From Candidatus Sungiibacteriota bacterium (GTDB lineage Bacteria; Patescibacteriota; Minisyncoccia; Sungbacterales; JACQCQ01): a DNA stretch of 7,546 bases. Every line of letters starts with the position of its first letter. Within the stretch, counting starts at the first letter, position 1. Location of the stretch: the NCBI GenBank assembly GCA_016181565.1, contig JACOZA010000007.1:1-7546 (forward strand), read 5' to 3'. Shown here in pieces: positions 4,716 through 7,546 of the stretch. Below the pieces are notes generated by a model, which was not told the origin of the DNA, ran no database searches, and saw only the letters and a list, made by a program, of their open reading frames with translations. A program made the translations under genes and the position numbers.

Positions 4716-4973
4716 ATGTTTTATGTGTACTATCTAAAAAGCAAAAGTTATAACCAAAGCTACATTGGATATACCGAAGATTTGAAACTAAGATTGAAAA
4801 GACATAATAGCGGTTTGATTCAATCGACAAAGCCTTATCGCCCATGGGATCTTGTATTCTATGAGGCGTATAAAAGCAAAAAAGATGCTAAAAGAAGAGA
4901 GTTATATTTCAAAACAACAAAAGGCAGAAAAACATTAAAACTTATGTTGCGGGATTCATTGATTATTAATTAA
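4716..4973 (+). CDS. GIY-YIG nuclease domain protein
   Basis: This 85-residue protein consists of one GIY-YIG domain (UvrC N-terminal/URI type). The motif pair appears as Y3-V-Y5 and Y16-I-G18 (YIGYT). It is followed by a basic helix with R26 and H30-N31 (LRLKRHNSG), the strand WDLVFYEAYKSKKDA, and the conserved glutamate E62 in RRELYFKTTKG. These are the tyrosine, arginine and metal-binding glutamate of the family, so it is probably an active DNA nuclease. There is no added DNA-recognition domain of the homing-enzyme kind. Stand-alone copies are common in CPR genomes with no known role. It begins 24 bases after the second hairpin and is AT-richer than the genes to its left. No Shine-Dalgarno is seen at ATG 4716; a CATAAA box 9 bases upstream is only weak. 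Confidence 0.9.
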   Translation: MFYVYYLKSKSYNQSYIGYTEDLKLRLKRHNSGLIQSTKPYRPWDLVFYEAYKSKKDAKRRELYFKTTKGRKTLKLMLRDSLIIN

Positions 4974-4995
4974 GTTTTGCTAACTTTTTTATCGA

Positions 4996-5028
4996 GGGAT
5001 CGCCTCAACCGAGGTGAGTCAGCGACCC
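4996..5028 (+). promoter_or_regulatory. Structured leader ahead of the Abi-alpha gene
   Basis: GGG-A-TCGC (4996-5003) can pair with GCGA-CCC (5022-5028), leaving one bulged A, and encloses a CTC-AACC-GAG hairpin (5004-5013). GAGGTGA (5011-5017) resembles a ribosome-binding site but is about 25 bases from ATG 5043 and lies within this fold, so the hairpin could mask it or bring it nearer. This is a reading of the sequence only. Confidence 0.3.
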
Positions 5029-5042
5029 AGAAATATAAAAAC

Positions 5043-5861
5043 ATGCCAAACAAAGACGAAATCGATGCGGTTGCAAAAGCAGCTGCAGAAATTGTAAAAG
5101 CGACTCCTGTTTATCAAGATGCGGTGCAGCCTGTCGCCCAAGAAATTGGTAGGGCTCTTAAAACTCTCGGAGGCGCTATCAATGTTGCTTTGTCGCCGAT
5201 TGCAGCAATGGTTTATGGATACGAATCCATAAGAGAGAACCTTAAGATGCGATTAGAAAAGAGGTTGGCAAAAACGCCCCCAGAAAATATTGTGGTTCCA
5301 AAGCTTCAAGTGGTAGGTCCATTGCTGGAAAAATACAAGTATGTACACGATAACGACGATCTATCTCAAATGTTCATCAACTTACTAGCGAACGCGATGG
5401 ACAAAGAAAAAGTCCAAAAAGCACATCCCTCTTTTGTTAATGTAATTTCTGAACTTTCACCAGATGAAGCGCGTTTAGTTAAATTAATTGCAAAAGAAAC
5501 TGTCTTACCGAAGCTCGACATACAAGTAAAATCAAAAACGGGAGACGATACTGGCCATGTATACTTTATGACGAATTTTACTCTTTTGGGAGAAAAGGCT
5601 GCCCTCGCGTATCCAGACTTAACGCCATCGTATTTAAGTAATCTTGAAAGGCTTAGTATAATCTCTTGCCCAGTTGGTTCTTTCCAAGAGTCTTATATCC
5701 ATAAAGATATCTACAAACCATTGGAGGATCATAAACTCATTAATAAGATAAGAGAGAGTGTGAAGGGAAGAGAGGGAGTAGAAATAAAAACCGTCCAAGG
5801 AATTATAAGAATAACTGAATTTGGACAGATGTTTATGGACGCCGTTTTGGCTGAGACCTAG
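5043..5861 (+). CDS. Abi-alpha / DUF4393 family protein
   Basis: This 272-residue protein matches the DUF4393 (Abi_alpha, abortive infection) family along its length. It has a helical start KDEIDAVAKAAAEIVKATPVYQDAVQPVAQEIGRALKTL (about 4-42, split here only by reading), a hydrophobic stretch GGAINVALSPIAAMVYG (43-59), a Lys/Arg-rich helix to about 75, the motif PENIVVPKLQVVGPLLEKY (80-98), and the signature NDDLSQMFINLLANAMD then AHPSFVNVISELSPDEARL (104-145). The last third is a small alpha/beta region ending ITEFGQMFMDAVL. Some family members are linked to phage abortive infection; the mechanism is unknown and no enzyme motif is visible. ATG 5043 is preferred over an upstream in-frame TTG at 4977, which would translate the structured leader. 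It lies 69 bases after the nuclease, in AT-rich sequence unlike the left half. Confidence 0.85.
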   Translation: MPNKDEIDAVAKAAAEIVKATPVYQDAVQPVAQEIGRALKTLGGAINVALSPIAAMVYGYESIRENLKMRLEKRLAKTPPENIVVPKLQVVGPLLEKYKYVHDNDDLSQMFINLLANAMDKEKVQKAHPSFVNVISELSPDEARLVKLIAKETVLPKLDIQVKSKTGDDTGHVYFMTNFTLLGEKAALAYPDLTPSYLSNLERLSIISCPVGSFQESYIHKDIYKPLEDHKLINKIRESVKGREGVEIKTVQGIIRITEFGQMFMDAVLAET

Positions 5862-5935
5862 ACGCCTAAATTAAGCAGTTAAAGCGAGTACCACGAAGCC
5901 CTTTAACGTTCTCTCATTAAAAAGTTAGAATTCTA

Positions 5936-5959
5936 GACACCCCGCCAGTTTGGAAAATG
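5936..5959 (+). repeat. Copy A of a GACACC-CCAGTT intergenic motif
   Basis: GACACC (5936-5941), CCAGTT (5945-5950) and GGAAAATG (5952-5959) recur in the same order at 6875-6901 with a spacer four bases longer. This copy lies just ahead of the cupin remnant. The 137 bases between the Abi-alpha stop and the cupin ATG at 5999 hold no gene that I can support. Confidence 0.4.
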
Positions 5960-5998
5960 CAAAAAGGATTTATAAACGTTTGTCGCATTTCTCATGCC

Positions 5999-6236
5999 AT
6001 GGAAAAATTCAACTTGAATAAGGTATCTGAGGAGTTAATAGGAGTTTGGTAATACTGATGAACTTTTTCTTGTTTTTAAAGGTAGGATTAATATTCAGAC
6101 TAGAAGCGGAGATATAGTCCTAGAAGAAGGAGAAGGTGTAAGAATTCCGAAAGGTGTTGAGCATTGTCCACTTGCCCTAGAACCGTCCGTAGTTCTTATG
6201 TTTGAGCCCGATGACTTGAGAAGTGCTGGGGATTAA
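5999..6236 (+). pseudogene. Broken cupin-domain gene
   Basis: Two pieces of one cupin protein lie in different frames. The first, from ATG 5999 (or in-frame ATG 5957), reads MEKFNLNKVSEELIGVW and hits TAA at 6050. The second, in the next frame from 6051, reads NTDELFLVFKGRINIQTR, then SGDIVLEEGEGVRIPKGVEH, and runs to TAA at 6234. The second piece is the C-terminal half of a small cupin (DELFLV-KG, GD-V-L-EGE, IPKGVEH). A normal member has about 30 residues between the pieces, including the HxH metal ligands and the first strands of the barrel; these are gone. An internal deletion of roughly 90 bases that also shifted the frame explains this. The product cannot be a working cupin. It probably once bound a metal or small ligand; no more specific role can be given. 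Confidence 0.8.
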
Positions 6237-6253
6237 AAGAATTTGCCGCTAAA

Positions 6254-6273
6254 CCTGCCTGCCAGCAGGCAGG
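6254..6273. repeat. CCTGCCTGC/GCAGGCAGG palindrome
   Basis: CCTGCCTGC (6254-6262) and GCAGGCAGG (6265-6273) form a perfect 9-bp inverted repeat around a 2-base centre, in the spacer between the cupin remnant and the reductase. GC-only palindromes of this form recur between genes in CPR genomes as I know them. There is no T-run, so it is not a standard terminator. Confidence 0.75.
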
Positions 6274-6308
6274 CTCCCGCCTCCGCTAAATTACCAACCT
6301 TGAACCAT

Positions 6309-6812
6309 ATGAAAATCACACTTCATTTAGGAATTTCAGTGGATGGTTTTATTGCAAAGCCAAACGGCGACTCGGACTGGGTAGCCCCTGCTGACGAGGT
6401 TCTTTTCAAGAACCGAGCAAAAGAAGCCGGTTGTCTCGTGGTTGGTAAAAGAACTTTTGAGCAGTATCAGGGAACAATCTATACGGTGGATGGAGTGATA
6501 AATATTATTCTGACAAGTAAGCCTGATCCCAAAATCACGAATGTGCTCTCTGCAACTTCTCCTATCGCCGCGGTCGAACTTGCAAAAGAAAAAGGTTGCG
6601 CTGATGTTTTGATTGCAGGAGGAACACGTACAAGTACTGCTTTTCTCGAAGCCAATCTGATTGACGAAATTCTCTTTTCTGTACACCCACTAATTCTTGG
6701 TCAAGGAATGAAGCCATTTGAGGGAGGGATATTCGAGAAAAGCGTTAAATTATTGGACTCAAGAAATCTCGAAGACGGATTGGTCGAGCTTCACTACGAA
6801 GTCCTGAAATAA
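6309..6812 (+). CDS. RibD C-terminal / dihydrofolate reductase-like protein
   Basis: This 167-residue protein has the RibD-C (bacterial bifunctional reductase C-terminal; DHFR-like) fold. It opens MKITLHLGISVDGFIAKPNGDSDW, where the S-V-D12-G-F-I-A motif is characteristic. It continues with CLVVGKRTFEQY (42-53), NIILTSKPDP, ATSPIAAVELAKEKG, the nucleotide-binding LIAGGTRTSTAFLEANLIDE (101-120, G104-G105) and the strand SVHPLILGQGMKPF. The family reduces pteridines or pyrimidine intermediates with NADPH. Stand-alone members like this are usually called 'dihydrofolate reductase family protein' without a proven substrate. ATG 6309 is used because an in-frame TTG at 6243 would translate the palindrome into a low-complexity leader. 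No Shine-Dalgarno is seen. Base composition is intermediate between the AT-rich genes to its left and the GC-rich gene to its right. Confidence 0.88.
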   Translation: MKITLHLGISVDGFIAKPNGDSDWVAPADEVLFKNRAKEAGCLVVGKRTFEQYQGTIYTVDGVINIILTSKPDPKITNVLSATSPIAAVELAKEKGCADVLIAGGTRTSTAFLEANLIDEILFSVHPLILGQGMKPFEGGIFEKSVKLLDSRNLEDGLVELHYEVLK

Positions 6813-6874
6813 TTATGGCAATAGAGATCAACATTAAGAGTCCAGATAGTCAGCCGTCTAGGTTCTAACTTCGG

Positions 6875-6901
6875 GACACCATTACCACCAGTTAGGAAAT
6901 G
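6875..6901 (+). repeat. Copy B of a GACACC-CCAGTT intergenic motif
   Basis: GACACC (6875-6880), CCAGTT (6888-6893) and GGAAATG (6895-6901) repeat the order of copy A at 5936-5959. The copy lies 50 bases ahead of the methyltransferase start. A separate GGGAC/GTCCC pairing (6873-6877, 6912-6916) surrounds it. The rest of the 139-base gap 6813-6951 holds nothing else that I can support. Confidence 0.4.
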
Positions 6902-6940
6902 AAGCAGTTGATGTCCCAATAGAAAATTTTATAATTATTT

Positions 6941-6945
6941 AAGGT
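6941..6945 (+). promoter_or_regulatory. Shine-Dalgarno site of the methyltransferase gene
   Basis: AAGGT ends a few bases before ATG 6952, with a 7-base A/T spacer after AAGG. It is the only well-placed Shine-Dalgarno site in the window and fixes this start. Confidence 0.6.
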
Positions 6946-6951
6946 AAAAAT

Positions 6952-7546
6952 ATGAATCCAAACAAAGCGTTGTGGGAGAAAGGCGACTTTACCGAGATTG
7001 CCGCCTTCATGCGTCAATCTGGCGAAGCGCTTGTTAAGTCTCTCGAGATAACGCCGCCGGTGCGGGTTTTGGACCTCGGCTGCGGAGATGGCACCACGGC
7101 GATTCCGCTTGCCCTTTTGGGGGCTGAAGTTGTTGGCATAGACATTGCCAAGAACCTCGTTGACGCTGGGAACAAACGGGCTCTCGAGGCGGGCCTCGCG
7201 AATCTGACATTTCAAGAGGGAGATGCGTGTAATTTGCAAGGAGTCAGCGACCATTCGTTCGATTTGACCCTTTCTGTATTCGGCGCCATGTTTGCTCCCA
7301 AGCCTTTCGATGTAGCCAAGGAGATGGTCCGGGTCACAAAACCGGGCGGCCGCATCGTGATGGGCAACTGGATCCCGAACGATCCGACTTCATTCGTGTC
7401 GCAGCTGTTAAAGATAAGCTCATCGTTTACGCCCCCGCCCCCGGAAGACTTTGTCAGTCCCATGACGTGGGGGGTGGACACTCACATCATCGAGCGTTTT
7501 GGTCAGGCCGGCGTGCCCAAGGAGAAAATCTCCATGGTCAAGGACA
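6952..7546 (+). CDS. Class I SAM-dependent methyltransferase (3' partial)
   Basis: The frame is open to the right edge, with 198 residues visible. It is a Rossmann-fold methyltransferase of the UbiE/Methyltransf_11 type. Motif I is VLDLGCGDGTTA (39-50), which binds the adenosyl-methionine. The acidic end of strand 2 is VVGIDIA with D64. GDACNL (90-95) is the adenine contact, FDLTLSVFGAMFAPKPFDVAKEMVRV (103-128) carries strand 4 and the following helix, and TKPGGRIVMGNW (129-140) is motif III. A helical cap (1-30) precedes the core, and PPPPEDFVSP-TWG (161-174) belongs to the substrate region. The substrate cannot be deduced. The start has a good Shine-Dalgarno, and the base composition returns to that of the left half, so it probably belongs to the older chromosome rather than the AT-rich insert. 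Confidence 0.92.
   Translation, partial: MNPNKALWEKGDFTEIAAFMRQSGEALVKSLEITPPVRVLDLGCGDGTTAIPLALLGAEVVGIDIAKNLVDAGNKRALEAGLANLTFQEGDACNLQGVSDHSFDLTLSVFGAMFAPKPFDVAKEMVRVTKPGGRIVMGNWIPNDPTSFVSQLLKISSSFTPPPPEDFVSPMTWGVDTHIIERFGQAGVPKEKISMVKD

Noticed and set aside
4977..5042. TTG start extending the Abi-alpha protein by 22 residues
   Set aside because: It runs through a structured leader; the family match begins just after ATG 5043.
6107..6120. Bases resembling the group I intron S element (GATATAGTCC)
   Set aside because: They encode GDIVL of the cupin remnant, with no partner elements nearby.
6243..6308. TTG start extending the reductase by 22 residues
   Set aside because: It translates the palindrome into Pro/Ala/Ser-rich sequence; the family start is MKITLHLGISVDG at 6309.
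6815..6868. 17-codon reading frame after the reductase
   Set aside because: It is too short, with no ribosome site and no recognisable sequence.
4265..6951. CRISPR array or integrase attachment-site pair
   Set aside because: There are no regularly spaced direct repeats, and no second copy of the tRNA 3' end is seen within the window.
6892..7481. Long reverse-strand reading frames over the methyltransferase
   Set aside because: They are antisense shadows; the forward frame has clear SAM-methyltransferase motifs and a Shine-Dalgarno site.

Overview
The window looks like bacterial DNA of the Candidate Phyla Radiation (Patescibacteria, probably the Parcubacteria group). This is inferred from gene content, not from a marker gene: a stand-alone GIY-YIG nuclease of about 85 residues, a DsbA-VKOR-DoxX membrane redox cluster, an ECF-type sigma factor paired with a small membrane protein, lean intergenic spaces, few Shine-Dalgarno sequences, and a CCTGCCTGC/GCAGGCAGG intergenic palindrome of a kind I associate with these genomes. 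UGA is used as stop.

Left part (1-4264, GC-rich, all genes on +): a 5'-truncated membrane-anchored DsbA-like oxidoreductase overlaps by 4 bases a VKOR-family quinone reductase that would re-oxidise it. Then come two DoxX-like membrane proteins and a four-helix membrane protein of unknown function. Next is an ECF sigma factor whose stop codon overlaps the start of a two-helix membrane protein (a candidate anti-sigma factor), a perfect 30-bp palindromic terminator, and a PPC/DUF296 protein with a good promoter that appears to give a leaderless mRNA.

Middle (4261-4691, RNA region): a complete tRNA-Ser(CGA) at 4384-4470 sits inside the anticodon loop of a second tRNA-Ser-like gene. The outer gene's 5' part (4331-4366) and 3' part (4496-4628) still pair perfectly in acceptor and anticodon stems. 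The inner tRNA is bracketed by a 13-bp inverted repeat. The outer tRNA also has a variable region of about 100 nt folded into several hairpins, and two further hairpins follow its 3' end. This nested tRNA is the most unusual thing in the window.

Right part: 4716-6812 is visibly more AT-rich and reads like accessory DNA beside a tRNA locus. It holds the small GIY-YIG nuclease, an Abi-alpha/DUF4393 protein (a family linked to abortive infection), a broken cupin gene lacking its metal-binding core, the palindrome, and a RibD-C/dihydrofolate-reductase-like protein. At 6952 GC-rich sequence resumes with a class I SAM-dependent methyltransferase that runs off the window.

The left genes plausibly form an envelope thiol-redox module next to an envelope-sensing sigma system. 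The right genes look like acquired cargo.
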